64,000 bases of DNA from Adiantum capillus-veneris (lineage: Eukaryota; Streptophyta; Polypodiopsida; Polypodiales; Pteridaceae). The position numbers were made by a program, and so were the translations under genes. The stretch lies in the NCBI GenBank assembly GCA_014529385.2, contig CM043962.1, forward strand, positions 48,244,598-48,308,597, in the 5' to 3' direction. The stretch's first letter is position 1. Every line of letters starts with the position of its first letter. The notes under the pieces are model-generated. The model searched no databases and had not been told where the DNA came from. It was given only the letters and a program-made list of their open reading frames with translations. Shown here one piece after another: positions 1 to 12,459 of the stretch.

Positions 1-1149
1 GCTATCACCAAATAAGGATTGTTGATCAAGACATTGTAAAGACCTCATTTCGCACTACGTTTGGTCTCTACGAATTCATTGTCATGCATTTTGGCTTGAC
101 CAATGCACCAGCTACATTCAACCGCATGATGGAGAAGCTCTTTAGGCCTCACCACAGTTACACTGGAGTGTTCTTTGATGATATAATCATCTACTCCAAT
201 TCCTTGGACGAACACAAACAACACCTCCAAGTAATTTTTCAAGTTTTGCGAGAGAATAAGCTTTACATAAATCAAAAGAAAAGTGAATTTTTCTTACAAG
301 AGATTCAATATTTAGGTCATATTATCTCTAAAGATGGCATCCAAATGGATCCATCAAAGTTAAAAGTAATAAAAGCATGGCCTAACCCAAAGAATTTGCA
401 TGAATTAAGAAGCTTTATAGGTATGTGTGCATACTATAGACGCTTTATAGAAAAATTCTCACTCATAGCAGGACCATTGCATGACCTAACAAAAAAGAAC
501 GTTAAGTATGCATGGACTACCAAAGAGAACACTACTTTTGAAAAGCTTAAAGAGAAGCTTATCTCTCAACCTGTGCTTACACTACAGGATCTCTCAAAGC
601 CATTTGAGGTCCAATGAGTTGCTTGTGGTGATTGCCTTGGAGCCGTGCTTCTCCAAGAAGGGCACGCCATAACATATGAAAGTCGAAGGCTCGACCCAGT
701 TGAGCAAGCTCTAGGCATATATGAAAAGGAAATCATCGCAGTTCTACATGCCTTAGACACGTGGAAGCACTACTTATTGGGGACTCCTTTCATTCTGCGG
801 GGACGGATCACCAAAGCCTCAAGTACTTCATGACGCAAACCAAGATCTCCGACAAACAAATGAGGTGGACAAATTTTCTTGCGCAATTTCATTTTCATAT
901 TGCTCACATTGCTGGCAAGCATAATCAAGTAGCTGATGCACCCTCAAGACGTCCGAGAGTGAATGCGGTTTCCATAGCAACTCACAATGATCTATCTTCT
1001 ATGATAGATGAGTACGCTATCGATTCCGATTTTAAAGATGTGATGTCAGCCCTTGCACTAGGGAAGAACGAGGAACCATTTACCTTACAAGATGGTTATC
1101 TTCTCTATGTAATAGGCTATGTGTTACCAACTCACTATGTGAGAAAGTA
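1..1149 (+). pseudogene. pol: Chromovirus (Ty3/gypsy) pol: reverse transcriptase and RNase H, broken
   Basis: This is the middle of a Ty3/gypsy polyprotein whose 5' part lies outside the window. The RT palm is readable from base 2: the FGLTNAPATFNRMM block is near base 90, and the catalytic aspartates are in FFDDIIIYS near base 170. The connection and RNase H follow, with LGHIISKDG, then ACGDCLGAVLL, then TDHQSLKYFMTQ. The FFDD form of the catalytic box is seen in plant chromoviruses. Three lesions show the copy is dead: a TGA at 615-617 where an Asp codon is expected, a frameshift near 795-805 inside RNase H, and another near 1138 just before the integrase. The protein would have made cDNA from the element RNA in a cytoplasmic particle. 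It reads in line with the integrase ORF that follows. Confidence 0.93.
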
Positions 1150-2451
1150 ATGTATGGATCTCATGCTCCTCCATATGCGGGGCATAGAGGGATTCAAGCT
1201 ACCCTAAGAGGGATAGAAATGTACTTCTATTGGCCTACCATGAAAACGAACATACAAGAGTATGTTTCAAAATGTGTGGTTTGCCAAAAGACAAAGTTTG
1301 ATAGAGGGAAGCAACCTGGTTTGCTTCAACCTTTGCCAATCCCTAATTCACCCTGGGAGAGCATATCCATGGATTTTATCTTTGGATTGTCTAAGTCTAT
1401 CCATGGGAATATGGGAATATGGACAATAGTAGACAGGTTCAGCAAACAAGCGCATTTCATACCTGTCAAAAAGACTATTAAGGCCCATCAAATGGCAACC
1501 CTCTTTATATCACAAATCTTTAAGTACCACGGCTTGCCAATGTCAATAGTGTCGGATAGAGATCCTAGAATGACCAGCAATTTTTGGAAGGGTCTCTTTG
1601 AGAATTTAGGTACAAGGCTAAATTTCTCTTCGGCCTATCACCCGCAAACAGATGGTCAAAGTGAGATAGCTAACCTAACAATTCTTGATCTACTCAAAGC
1701 TTATGTCACTGAAGTAGATCAAAGATCCCACTGGGAGAAGTACTTACCTTTAGTGGAGTATGCTTACAATAACATAGTACATACATCCACGGGAAAAGCA
1801 CCTTTTGAGGTAATTGAGGGAAGATCAAAAAGTCCCCTGCTACTTAAGGTACATGGGAAGATCTTCGGTGCAGATGAATATAGACGCGACCTACAAGAAT
1901 CTTTCCAAAAGATTAAAGATGCTATATCCATCTCACAGCAAAGGCAAAAGGCTGCTGCTAACAAGCACAGAAGAGCCCTGAACTTTAAAGAAAATGATTG
2001 GGTCTTGCTTAAATTTCCCAAGGCTCGATTAAGGCACACGACGGGAAAGAATCCTACGGGGCACCAAAAATACTATGCTAAACTAGCAAAAAGGTACTAT
2101 GGCCCCTTTCAGATTCTTAATCCAATCAATGAGACGGCTTATCAGCTCAAGTTGCCCAACCACTGTCTCATACACAATGCTTTTCATGTGAGCCTGTTAA
2201 AGCCTTACCAAGGAGAGCCACCCCAAGAAGCAACCATAGAAGACCCACTGGAGATTGAAGACCAAGAAGAGGTACTGCAGCCAGAGTCCATTCTCCGACA
2301 CGAAGACAAGGTATTGAGAGGTGGTAAGATTATCCGACGGTATCTTATTAAGTTTAAGAATTATCCTTTTGAAGATGCTAGATGGATGCAAGGCATACAA
2401 TTAAAGGATAACCTAAACCTTGTCAATGCTTACAATGATTCCCTAGAGTAA
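1150..2451 (+). CDS. int: Chromovirus integrase with C-terminal chromodomain (433 codons, open)
   Basis: The longest open part of the element. The N-terminal HHCC zinc-binding region has H5, H12, C42 and C45. The catalytic core has D75 (SMDFIFGL), D136 (VSDRDPR) and E172 (DGQSEIA), a D-x60-D-x35-E layout typical of gypsy integrases. After the core come the GPFQI and HNAFHVSLLKP blocks and a chromodomain-like tail (LIKFKNYPFEDARWM, residues about 385-415), which places it among chromoviruses. In this family the integrase inserts the cDNA and the chromodomain can steer insertion to certain chromatin. The first ATG is only where the frame opens after a frameshift, not a real start. A second, minus-strand copy of this 3' end lies at 61430-61608. 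Confidence 0.93.
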   Translation: MYGSHAPPYAGHRGIQATLRGIEMYFYWPTMKTNIQEYVSKCVVCQKTKFDRGKQPGLLQPLPIPNSPWESISMDFIFGLSKSIHGNMGIWTIVDRFSKQAHFIPVKKTIKAHQMATLFISQIFKYHGLPMSIVSDRDPRMTSNFWKGLFENLGTRLNFSSAYHPQTDGQSEIANLTILDLLKAYVTEVDQRSHWEKYLPLVEYAYNNIVHTSTGKAPFEVIEGRSKSPLLLKVHGKIFGADEYRRDLQESFQKIKDAISISQQRQKAAANKHRRALNFKENDWVLLKFPKARLRHTTGKNPTGHQKYYAKLAKRYYGPFQILNPINETAYQLKLPNHCLIHNAFHVSLLKPYQGEPPQEATIEDPLEIEDQEEVLQPESILRHEDKVLRGGKIIRRYLIKFKNYPFEDARWMQGIQLKDNLNLVNAYNDSLE

Positions 2452-2805
2452 GCAAATGTAAATATGTTTTAAATGATCAATGTTTTTGTCTTATAAGACT
2501 CTTTTTTTCTTTATTGTGCACAAATGTTAAGAAGTATGCATGCTTAGGATCAACTTTGCGGAGACAATGTCTCCCAAACACCAAGTAGAGCTTGTCACTC
2601 TACTATGGAAGATTGATAGGACTAATGTGCAGACATGCTTGCGGCAGCTTTGGCTCTCAAGTGCCAAATGGATTAGTCATCCATTGTGGAACGGTGTCGT
2701 AGGGTAAAATAGGGATCCTATACCCGCTAAGAAAAGGACTAATGACTATGCTTTATCATCTCTACCTCATAGTCGAGGACGACTATGATTTCAAGAGAGA
2801 GGTAA
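2452..2805 (+). other. Chromovirus 3' untranslated stretch ending in a polypurine tract
   Basis: Non-coding between the integrase stop and the LTR. The purine run AAGAGAGAGG (2793-2802) just before the LTR is the likely plus-strand primer. The segment around 2761-2800 (CTCATAGTCGAGGACGACTA) is found in reverse complement at 61353-61386, directly next to the matching LTR end of the second copy. Confidence 0.75.
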
Positions 2806-3183
2806 TGTCATAATAACTAATATCTAATTCTCCTAAATGATTTTCTCATGTTAAATTGATCATTTAATATGGGGAAGTACCAGGGGAGAAAAAGCTAGAT
2901 TATTAGTAAAGCTAGCAGACTAGTCATAGTAGGGGGCCCACAGTAGGGATCCAAAGGGGTACCATCTGCACAAGAGCAATGTGCAATGTGCAATGAATGG
3001 GCTCTAAAGACCTTAGGGTTTAGCCCATTAAGACTTCCAAAAGGTTAAGTTCCAAAATTTCAAAGTGTAAAGTCCAATGGTCAATTGTAAATGGAATTGG
3101 ATGCTTTGTGTGTGTGCAAAAGGCCAATAAGCTAGAGGACAAAAGAAAAAACGTTTTGGGATGATGACAAAGCTTAATAAGGA

Positions 3184-3221
<38 letters not shown>

Positions 3222-4473
3222 TACACCTAAGCTTACCCTTTCCACAAAGTAAAGAGGACACATGTCAGGCATGCAAAGAAACCCCCAATTCTTGCCTGAA
3301 TCCTATTGGATGGGCACAGAGGTGGACCAATGAGAAGTTAGCTAGTGTAAACTATAATTTTATATTTATAAATGCTCAAAAAATAACCAATAAGAAATAG
3401 TCTCCCTAAAAGACTATTGGACAGTCAAAAGGTCCAATGATAATTAAGCAGTTCCTAAAATTGCTTAATTCCTATTGGCCAAAGGACTAAAAGGTCCAAT
3501 AGCAAAGCAGATAATTAAATTAATTGTTTGGCATTTACAAAATGGAAAAAAGGATGGACACTTGTCACAAGGCTCTTGACTGGGCCTCTTAAAGGCTATT
3601 GGCCAAATTATTTACGGGCCAATAGGAAGCCAGCAAGAGTAAAACTCATACTCAAATACTATCGGCTAGGCTTTTCAAGGGCCAATAGGAATGCAGCATG
3701 AGTAATTGGCAAGGGGGGTCAACCAAAAGGAGAGAGGGGACTGTTTTGGAAGGGCATTATTCCACACACACTCACACAATTCATGTGTAGAGCAAGAAAA
3801 TCATCTCCTTCTCCAAGCTTTAATGAAAAGCTCATCTTCTTCTCCAAGTTTGAGAATGGAGGCCTACACCAACAACTCTTGGATATGGAATGCAAATCCA
3901 ACCAAGAGCTAAGCTTCAATACCATGCTTCTCTTCTCTATTATCTAATTACTAAGCTAAGCAAAGCTACAAGAGTAATTAAGTGAAGAAATACTTCTTTC
4001 TCGTAAGACTACTCGTTCTTCCTCTAGATCTACTCTCATACCCCGCTAGCTCTCACCATCTTCGAAGGTGTGTGAGATCTTGGGTCTGAGACCAACGAGT
4101 AATTGATGTTATGTGTTATCACATGTAAGTTTGGTGCATGAAGCTTCCATCTTCATAGCACCGACGAGTTTTTACCAAGGAACACAAAGAACTGTATTGT
4201 ACAAAGTCTCTCTTAATGGGAGACCTTATAATACAAATGCCTAATGGAGGGGGGACCGGTCCATGTAAATCCGGTCCTCAATAGTTGTCAATTGTTCTAT
4301 TTCTCTCTCTCTTTCAAGTATTGTTATGCCAAACTAATTAGGTGTTATGCTAATGTTGTTATCTCCAACCAAGCACTCTTGTATGCTCATTAGGAATTTG
4401 CTCTTAATGAAATGCTCACTATGTTAAGTTATTTTTCGCTATTTACAAGCTTTATAGACCAGTAATTGTTACA
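2806..4473 (+). mobile_element. 3' LTR of the chromovirus (about 1.67 kb)
   Basis: Begins TGTCATAATAAC right after the polypurine tract. The end is set at ...TTACA (4473), because similarity to the minus-strand copy (61343 down to 54287, interrupted) fades there and both copies carry TTACA. Matching landmarks in both copies include ATCATTTAATATGGG near the start, GGAGGCCTACACCAACA versus GAGAGCCTACACCAACA in the middle, and GGAGGGGGGACCGG near the end. The 5' LTR is outside the window, so no target duplication can be checked. The end point is accurate to perhaps 20 bases. Confidence 0.8.
3186..3219. repeat. (AC)17 microsatellite in the chromovirus LTR
   Basis: A pure AC tract inside the LTR. 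The second copy of this LTR lacks it here but has a long GT/GA tract elsewhere (60409-60501). Confidence 0.95.
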
Positions 4474-4504
4474 CGCGATCAGTGGTTTGTGTGGACAAAA
4501 AGCC

Positions 4505-5455
4505 ATTTCTAGTACACTTTCGTAGAATGAGGCACATGCTTTGATTTTCAAAGTGTACTTGCTACCGTTTGCACCATCTTCTGTTTGTTTTCTTTGGGGA
4601 GGAAAGAGAGGCTTGCTAGGAGACATTGGTCTTCAAAGTTAATTTTAAAATTGACTTTCTCTTTCTTTCCACTAGGATCCTTCATGCCCGCATAGATAGC
4701 AAGCATTGCGAGCGACTCATCTTATTTGAGTCCTAATGTTTTGGCGATTTCGTCAAGGAACAAAAAGTGACAATCATCCACCACCACTACATGCAAAGTG
4801 AGAATTTGGAGGTGTGGAACTTCCTCTAGTGCCTCATCTCCCTCTATCATCCGATCTTCCTCCTCAGTGGAGCTCGGATCTTGCAAAAGGAGGAGTTCCA
4901 TAGATGCTTCAGTCTGCTCAACAATCTCTTCGATAACTTCATTTGATTCGTCCACAATGATCATAGGTGGTCTTTGGATGACCTTTTCCTTTGATTTTCC
5001 CTTATCCATGCCTTAAGCATAAGTAAGACGAGAACCATGTCCCAAGAAATGAATTGGGTGCCTATGCACCCCATGCCCAAATCTATGAGATCATCCTCAT
5101 CCTCTATCATGTAGTCCCATTCCATGAGGCCTTTAATAAACCTCAACAAGTGAAAGTAAAAGTTTTTGTCGGCCGCATAGAGATGCTTAAGGAAATCCAC
5201 TTGCAACCAGGCCATGTCGGATTCCTCAAAGATTATGGCATATTCTTCCATGTGCTTCGCCATGTAGTCAAGAAAGCTTTCGAATGCCTCTGTATGAAGG
5301 TTAGCAGTGGACTGCATGTCATTTGTCCCCTCGAACACACCGAGTAGTTCACGTGCTCGATCTGCAAGTCCTACTTTTTCTAACTGTGTGAGAAGTGCAA
5401 GATGTGAAGAGAGCTTAGAGCTAGAGTTTTGTGAATGTGAGGAATGAAGTTTAAA
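4505..5455 (-). pseudogene. Unrecognised minus-strand coding remnant, acidic
   Basis: One reading path runs from about 5455 to 5000: it starts near LHSSHSQNSSSKLSSHL, then LARELLGVFEGTNDMQ-type sequence and IEDEDDLIDLGMG. After a probable frameshift near 5000 it continues as a frame beginning MDKGKSKEKVIQRPP, rich in Glu and Asp, and ending near TLGLK. A TAA follows, and the same frame continues to about 4510 (MKDPSGKKEKVNFKINFED). I recognise no family. It could be an exon group of a decayed host gene or part of an unfamiliar element. A splice-acceptor-like TCTAG lies just upstream of the first block. It abuts the chromovirus LTR end at 4473. Confidence 0.35.
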
Positions 5456-5733
5456 ACCTAGAAAGTCACTTGATACGCAAAGTCACTTTTTAAAAAGTAC
5501 TTAAAATTAACGTCAAAATAACTTAAAACTACAATTTTATACAAAATCACGCAACAAAGCATTGAAAGACACCAACATTGAAAACATTTGTGCTCCACAT
5601 AAAAGAAACTGCACGTTTCAATCAAAAACTTGAACAAGTTGAGAATAAACAAGTATGCGCAGAAGCGAGATTCAAAACATCGTATATATTGATGAGAGAA
5701 AAATCCCTGTCAAAAACCTTTTACAAAAATACA

Positions 5734-6018
5734 TCACGAAAATAAAACGTTCTCACACGCAAAGCTCTTCTCTTTTTTGGAGCGAACAACCTTTCCACTG
5801 ATTACAAAGAGATATGTCTTGGGCAAGGTATTTTTGAGATTAAGATACTCACTAAGGTGACTGAGGTGCCAATCATTATTCACTGTAATATGGTGCACTG
5901 CATCATCATGGAGGCATATTTGCAGGTCAATTGATTCTCTAGCAGCAATATCAGAGTCTAGTGCCATCGTCAAATTCCATCTTCTATAGGGAAAGACCAT
6001 CGACAAGATTTGCTTCAC
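5734..6018 (-). pseudogene. Short unrecognised ORF (94 codons)
   Basis: An open frame containing ALDSDIAARESIDLQICLH and YLNLKNTLPKTYLFVISGK. Composition is protein-like rather than low complexity, but no known domain is visible. It lies upstream (in minus orientation) of the acidic coding remnant at 4505-5455 and could be another exon of the same locus. About 280 bases of AT-rich sequence without a supported gene separate the two. Confidence 0.2.
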
Positions 6019-6669
6019 AATAATCCACTAGAGGTCACCTTCAAAACTTAACAATCTCATAGGCAAACCACCATTTTCACAGGCATGTACACATTGTGAC
6101 ACCACAAATAGGACCAGCCATTCCGTGCAATCTGATTGAAGGCCTTCGCCACACACACAACCTCTCTCTATGCCTCTTTGCACATCAAACCTCAAGGGGG
6201 CACACCTACCAACACACACCCAAAAACACACACACACACACAAGAAAAGAAGAGAAGGGGAAATTTTACAAAAAACGCATAGCAATGATGGGTTCACTTT
6301 GTAAAACATGACCATTTACACAATTCTCCAAGATGGCACTCTCCTCGATGAGCTCAAAATCAAGAATCGGCCGTCCTCTGGCTCCGCACAAGCACCATAC
6401 TCGCCCCTCGGCAATACAATAGCTCAAGCTTTAAATCGACAAAGGCCCCCTTTTGGGTGTGAGAATCCCCCTTTATAGGGGCTCACCAAAGCATAAAAAT
6501 AAAAAATTTGGGTATTTCTGCTCCTACAATCCATCTAGAGCTCCTTTTAGAATCTTTTTTGCATTGCCTACACATGGCATTCCCACTTTAGTATCACCAC
6601 TGCATGGGATGACAACTCGGAGACTTTCCTCTCCAAACCCCTGGCATGTGAATAATCTCTAAGGCCCTC
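6019..6669. other. Intergenic stretch, only simple repeats seen
   Basis: Contains short CA-rich runs near 6145-6242 and no ORF I can support. A GGGGGTGTGAG-like pyrimidine/purine bias near 6440-6480 is not convincing as a polypurine tract. Confidence 0.5.
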
Positions 6670-8255
6670 ATCGTTGTCATGGTGCCATGGCAATGGTCAC
6701 ATGACTGCTCCCCTGATAACAACTTTTGGCTTCTTTTGAGAGTGTGGGAATAGCTCCTCCCGAATGTGCCATGTCAACACTACACTTTGCAGTAAATGGC
6801 TGATGAAGATAGAGAGCCACCACAAGACGCCTCAAACGACTATTCCACCACCAGTTGAGCTGATGAACTTGGAGCCCATTGCAAGGACGCACCTGAAGAA
6901 GGGATTTCCAAATATGTAAACACGCACTCAAGTAGATTGAGCCGGTGAAGTCTCTGATTTTTGGACAGTCCCAGAACAGGTGTGATAGGGATTCATTTAG
7001 GTGCTTACACCCTGACACATGTACTTTCAACAAGACCTCTAGCTCTAGCTTTGTCTCCTGTTGGGATGAAACCAAGAAAAACTCTGCAAGGAAGATTTTG
7101 TCCCTCTCTTCACCCTTGGCTCTCCAAATGTTCCCAAGTACTTGCCTCCATTTGCTTGCAACTCACTTTTTGGACCAGATCCTATTGAGGTGATCAATCC
7201 ACCCCTACGAAAAGCAAAGTTTTTCATAGATAATTTTAGTCTTTGGCGTGCAGAGGAGTATTTCTCTAGGCCACTTCCAAGCTTTCCAATCTAGGTGTTG
7301 AAGCAAGGAGGAAGGGTTAGGCTTGATATCTTTTTTAGTAGTCTTTTGAGGACTTCCTCCTAGAGCGAGAGATTGCAATACATCTTTAGATCCACCAAGG
7401 TTTTCCAATCCACTTTTTTATCACTCCACAAAGCATCCAAGGTGTCAAGGCCCTTGTTGTTCAAATTCCTAGCAATTTTCAACCAATGGTTATCAAGGCT
7501 TAGACCTTCCACTATGGGGCCCCACAAAGATCAGTGCCTGGCCATCTCTTTCCAATACCTAATCTCTTTTTTCCACTTAAGTGCAATGGCGGCTTTGCAA
7601 AAGTTTTCGATAAACTTTACAGTAAATCCACCTAGTTGAGCCTTTACTTTGAAGGGAGGGAGAAATTTGTTTTGTATATTGAGATTGGGCCATAAAGCAC
7701 CTTTAGATTTCATGCCTGCCTCCATGACCATTTCCCTTGCCATGGAAACCCAACTCTCATGAGAAATTGTGAGAATGCAAAAAAAAAAAGCCCATAAAGC
7801 CAAGTCATGAGTAACAGGGTCAAGGATGCCCAACCCACCTTGAGATTTTGGTTTAGCAATAACAACCCATTTACCCCATTCCCACGGTCTACCAACAATC
7901 AAACTGTTGCTCCACAAGGATTCCTAATCAGTTTCAAGAAAGAACTCCAATTTTTCCGAGATAGTTGCAGGAATGGTGACGTGAAAGATATAAATGGGAT
8001 GAAGAAGGTATTAATTATTGTGGCTCTACAGTGGAGGGAATTCAGATGTACTTCCAAGACTTCATTTTCTTTTCAATTTTTTAATGAACCCAATCAAAGG
8101 CACTCTTGTGAGTAATTCCTTCCCCTACGGGCACCCCATGGTGATGGAAGATGTGTCCTCTCTTCACAACCTCTCTAGCCCAACCCGCAGAATCAAAATT
8201 GTTACCTTCCGTCAAGAAATAAGTTTTGATTTTTCTATGTTGCTTTGAGACCCTA
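6670..8255 (-). pseudogene. L1-type LINE ORF2 fragment: RT C-terminus and zinc-binding tail
   Basis: Read from 8255 downwards: GVPVGEGITHKSAFDWVH, a WKY block, then GKWVVIAKPKSQGGLGILDP near 7870-7810, the standard region after the catalytic core of plant L1 reverse transcriptases. Further on, between about 7010 and 6850, the C-terminal region reads HLNESLSHLFWDCPKIRDF, matching the cysteine/histidine tail of plant LINEs, where a diagnostic cysteine is partly lost. Several stops and frameshifts break it. The 5' part of ORF2, including the catalytic aspartates, is missing: at 8255 it meets the LTR-element fragment at 8262. It may or may not belong with the LINE pieces at 11.2-14 kb. Confidence 0.8.
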
Positions 8256-8261
8256 ACACTG

Positions 8262-8700
8262 TGGCGAACACCTAGACAACATCCAAGTCTTGCCTAACAT
8301 TGTTTCTATCTGCTTAGAGGAAGATTGTAGGACAAAGGGGACTCGACCATGCAACACCACCCAACCATGCCATATATAGGCTCAAGTAGCCATCTAAATA
8401 TAGCACCCCTTGCCCGCATCTCCTTCTTGGCCCTTGGCCTAACATTACTCCCCCCTCGGAGAAGCAATTTTGTCCTCATAAACAAAAGTGGTTGTAAGAA
8501 CACTAAGGTTTTCCATCGCATCATCCCTTACTCAGGCCAGCTGTCTATTTGACTGATACATGGTGCACTAGGAGGTTCAATAAAACCAAGAGAAACATCT
8601 TGATTTTCAACAATTTTGTCCCTTTGCAACCACTTGTATCCAGGAGTGGATGAATATGATAGTGTGTAGACTCAATTTATAACTCACATGAGTAATTTCA
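8262..8700 (-). mobile_element. 3' end of a degraded gypsy element: pol tail, polypurine tract, LTR fragment
   Basis: Read on the minus strand, the frame ends in YEDKIASPRGE-stop, like the C-terminal tail of many plant gypsy polyproteins. It overlaps the purine run GAGGGGGGAG (8445-8458), and after two bases an LTR start TGTTAGGCC (from 8444 downwards). The low end of the LTR is unclear, somewhere near 8262-8300. Upstream of 8700 I cannot follow the polyprotein. Confidence 0.6.
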
Positions 8701-11225
8701 ATGAGTTATCACAAGTAAGAGGTGTCTAAATGAATGATCAGGTTTCACACTTTGTGAAGGTATTGGAGCATACAATAATATCTCTTCTCAACTTTCCATA
8801 AAAGTGACATACTGACCTAGATCAACATCACCGACCAAGTCCTTGACTTGCTGTTGTTTCTTGTAAGTGAGCAACCTCATCAGAACTAATGATCAAGGTT
8901 GACAACCTAACAATAAAATGGAGGGACTGAAACTAGTTGCAACATGCTTGCATCATGAGATGTACTTGTGTGTGGAGGTAACTGCAAACACTCAATGACA
9001 TGAGTGAGAGGGACTCTCATATACTTTCTCCACACTCACAAAACCGAACTCCATTAGTTCGTAGACCATGTTGTACATCATGTGACTAAAAACATGTGCC
9101 AAACGAACCCTACCATGTAGGTTTGTAACTGTTTCAATGGGGAACAAAATCATCATGTTACCCTAATGCATAGTGAAGAGAGAAAGTGATACTACTCTCC
9201 CAAAATGCTATGCACCTACATGACCTTGTCATGTGTCAGAAGAGAAAATTAGATGAAAGCCTTCTAGATTATGCACCCTTGTTGCAGACCTTAACCAAAC
9301 TTATTTGGAAATGAAACTAAACCAAAACCATATACTTATGATAAGATGGAAAATACATGATACTTACCCACGGGGCAAGTGCATATTTTGATCAGTAAGG
9401 ATACATTACCAAAATATCTTTGACCGCTAATCACTAAAAATAGAGATTAGTGAAGATAAAGAAGTTGAAATTTTCAACCCTAGGTGTAGCCTTGGCAATC
9501 TAAACCCCTTGATTAGATTCTAGAAAGAACTTACTGACTACCCCTTGGCAGATGGAGAATGAATTTCTTTCCTCACAAAAGAAAGTGTGAAGGTTTCCAA
9601 AATTGACCATCTCAACACTTATTGAGTGATTTAGTAATCACAAGCTAGGTCGTACCCAACAAAATGGTGCTCCTATATACACTCCTAGTGCTATAGACGA
9701 AGCAAGAGATCTGCTCAAGTGAGACTCCTAGTCCTAGTGAACAACCGTGCTATTCGAAATGCTTGTTGCATCTATACACCATGGTATAGATAAGCCTATA
9801 CAAGTTTAAGACCATCAAAAACTCAACTCGATCTTTGCACAAAAAAACATATAGTGCTAAAGTGACATCAAAAATATCATTAATGGCAAGACTCTTGCTT
9901 GTCCATTAACATCGATGGGTACTCCACTAGGTAGATCTGTTTGATCTTGAGAACAATCACTCATGGAGTGAAAACAGTTGGCTCGTAGCCCATTGGAAAC
10001 AGATGACTCTTAGCCCTTATGCCAATTTTAAACTAGTATTCAATCTACTAACCGATAAAAACTTACTTTTGTGGCGTCATTGCCACTTTCTTGCTGAGAG
10101 TCAGAGCACCCTGGCTACACACAATCAAAACATGTATCAAAATCCTACTTAGAAGTTTATCATTAGTCCTTGAGAGAAAGAGGAACGATAAAGAAGATGT
10201 TGGGTTGAGGAAGATTCCTTAAGTTACTATAGCGTGTACCCTTTGTGAATCCTGTTGTGCATCCTGTGCCTAATTGGTAGCTTATCCTATAAGCATACAA
10301 CAATCTTCTTGTACAATGCTTTTGTAGAGAGAGGTAACATAAGTCACATATTGTCCCACCTACCTTGTATGTGGTTGTGAATGTACCAAGGTGACTTAAG
10401 TATGGCACTTTTCCCATGAATTAATTCCTTGATTTAGGTTTCTTTTAGGGTTGCTGTGCTTTGACATCAATAGAACAAACAAAAATAAAAAATGTTTTAA
10501 GCCATCAGTAGCTTACCTCGTCCTTGAAAGAGGAGCTGATGTTATAGAGGAAGCGTAAACAATAATGAGGTGAAATTTTGTCTACCTCATGTAGATGTGT
10601 AGGCCCTTGGTGACAATGAAGGCTCGTACAAATTGATTCGATATCTTAAGTGCCGTGCACAATTTGTATTGGTGATTCCCCAAACTTGTGTGTCAGTGTC
10701 CTTGATCCCGAGTCAATGGGAATTACCTTGGCACGGGTTAGAAGCCTTGCTTCTCATGGATGTTGTCAAAGAAATCTTTGTATAATAGACAATCCTTTGC
10801 AATCTTAAAGTTCAAAACATAGAAAAACTTGAAATCATCTAACTTGGTCGTCTTGTTGTAGCCAGTTTGCCTGAATTTTGAAGGAAAAACTTGCTCAAAG
10901 TTGGCTCAAAGCCATATTTGTTGCGCGAGAGAGAATTATCGTATGTACCATATATGCCCTTTTGGCATGTAATGAAAATAAATTGTAGACACATTGCCAA
11001 GTCCCCCCCAAGTTCGTATGCTCATAGCATATTCCAAACGTGGGAAGTCTCAATGTAAAATGCCTAAATTGAAGCCTTGCTACACATAAGTTTTTCAAAA
11101 GAGTAAACAAGATGGAACTCATAGGCTCATAGCCAACAAACGTTCTTGTGAGCTTCATAGCCCTGCTAATACAAATTCAACCCGTGCTTGCTTATGTAGT
11201 ATTAACTGATGCAAAAACAAAACCA
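8701..11225. other. Long stretch without a recognisable gene
   Basis: About 2.5 kb, moderately AT-rich, with only short scattered ORFs (the longest under 90 codons) and no motif I recognise on either strand. It may be the internal part of the degraded gypsy element ending at 8262, or unrelated decayed sequence. Confidence 0.4.
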
Positions 11226-12459
11226 TTAAGGAACAAATTTTTTTTTGGTTGCAAAACTCACAATTGTGAGTAGATTATACATTAGGAAGAGAATGGAGTC
11301 TATCAGGGCCTCTTTATTTGGCAGTTTAAGGAAGTCAAACCTTAAGTATTAAGAAAGTAATCGAAGGACAACTTTTGAATTCAAACAGGCAAAACGGCTA
11401 GTTTAAAATCTAGCGGGTAAAACGATATCATGTAGCATATCTATAAAAAGAGCTCGATGTGTAGATTGAAGATCTATGATCTCCACTCAAATTAGAGATT
11501 ATATGTGGGACTTATGGCATGTTAAAAATTATAAAATTGTCCACCTCCTTTTTGGGAGGAAAATGCATCCTTTGACCACACTTACACATGTCTTACACAC
11601 CCACCATTCTTGCACACATGGCATACACCTATTCGTCAAAATGTTAATCATCTACATAAGCTCATTTCAAATAAAGTGGTCCTCCTAGACCCCATTCTCT
11701 TCCTAATGATTATCATAACCAAACAATTTACAACTTCCTGCCATGCTCATGCCGAGCCATGCCAGCTTCAAGTGGTCCTAGTTACATCGGCTGATTGGGG
11801 AGCTACCTCACAACAAGAGACGAGGCCACACCTTTACCCCAACAAAATAGCCAGTGTGGATCTACCCAATGATGAGGGAAAAGCCCACTCCTTTATTGAT
11901 GTTATTCATCACTATGTACAAGAACTTCTTCCACCCTTTAGAGTTACTCTCTTTCCAACGGTGGCTCTTTTTTTGGGTTTTAAGCCCCTTCACATTCCAC
12001 GAATGAAGTACTAGCTCTTATATTACTGAGAGAGGGGTACGAAATCCTCCACCTCTAAAACGCTTCTTCAATGCCCTCTTTCCTGCTATTCTCCTTCATC
12101 AAATCAATTCCATTCCGCTCAGTAACCTTGAGGTTTTCAAGACAAGTATCTCGAAGCACCTCAAAGGTATTATCATACAGGAATGGGGACTTGTGAATAT
12201 CCGGCGGGGCTTCTTTAACCTGCCTTGCAGCCCTCGCCTGGGATTTGAAATGTTTGCATGAGATATTAGATACTTGTTGCCATCCTTATTCATCTTTTTA
12301 AACATGGGGGACATAAGAATCTTTCAAACCATAGGGTTGGATGGTTTTTTCTGGGAAGTGGACGTAAATCAATACCTAGGGATGGCCTTACTAGTGCTAT
12401 AATAGACTATGGCAAGTTTCTCCATATTCTCTAGGGTTACCTTACTGGAGTCTGACTGC
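11226..12459 (-). pseudogene. LINE ORF2 start (endonuclease remnant) and 3' tail
   Basis: Downstream of the LINE ORF1 on the minus strand. A frame near 12010 reads SWNVKGLKTQKKSHRWK, resembling the opening of the L1 AP-endonuclease domain (usually SWNVRG). It decays within about 500 bases. The low-coordinate end carries CTCACAATTGTGAG followed by a short A-rich tract (minus strand, 11270-11226), the same 3' end as the plus-strand LINE tail at 47141. Most of ORF2, including RT, is missing, so this is a heavily deleted copy. Confidence 0.5.

Noticed and set aside
10163-11158. Two minus-strand ORFs of 84 and 87 codons as genes
   Set aside because: Isolated, no motif, in a region without other coding signal; consistent with chance.
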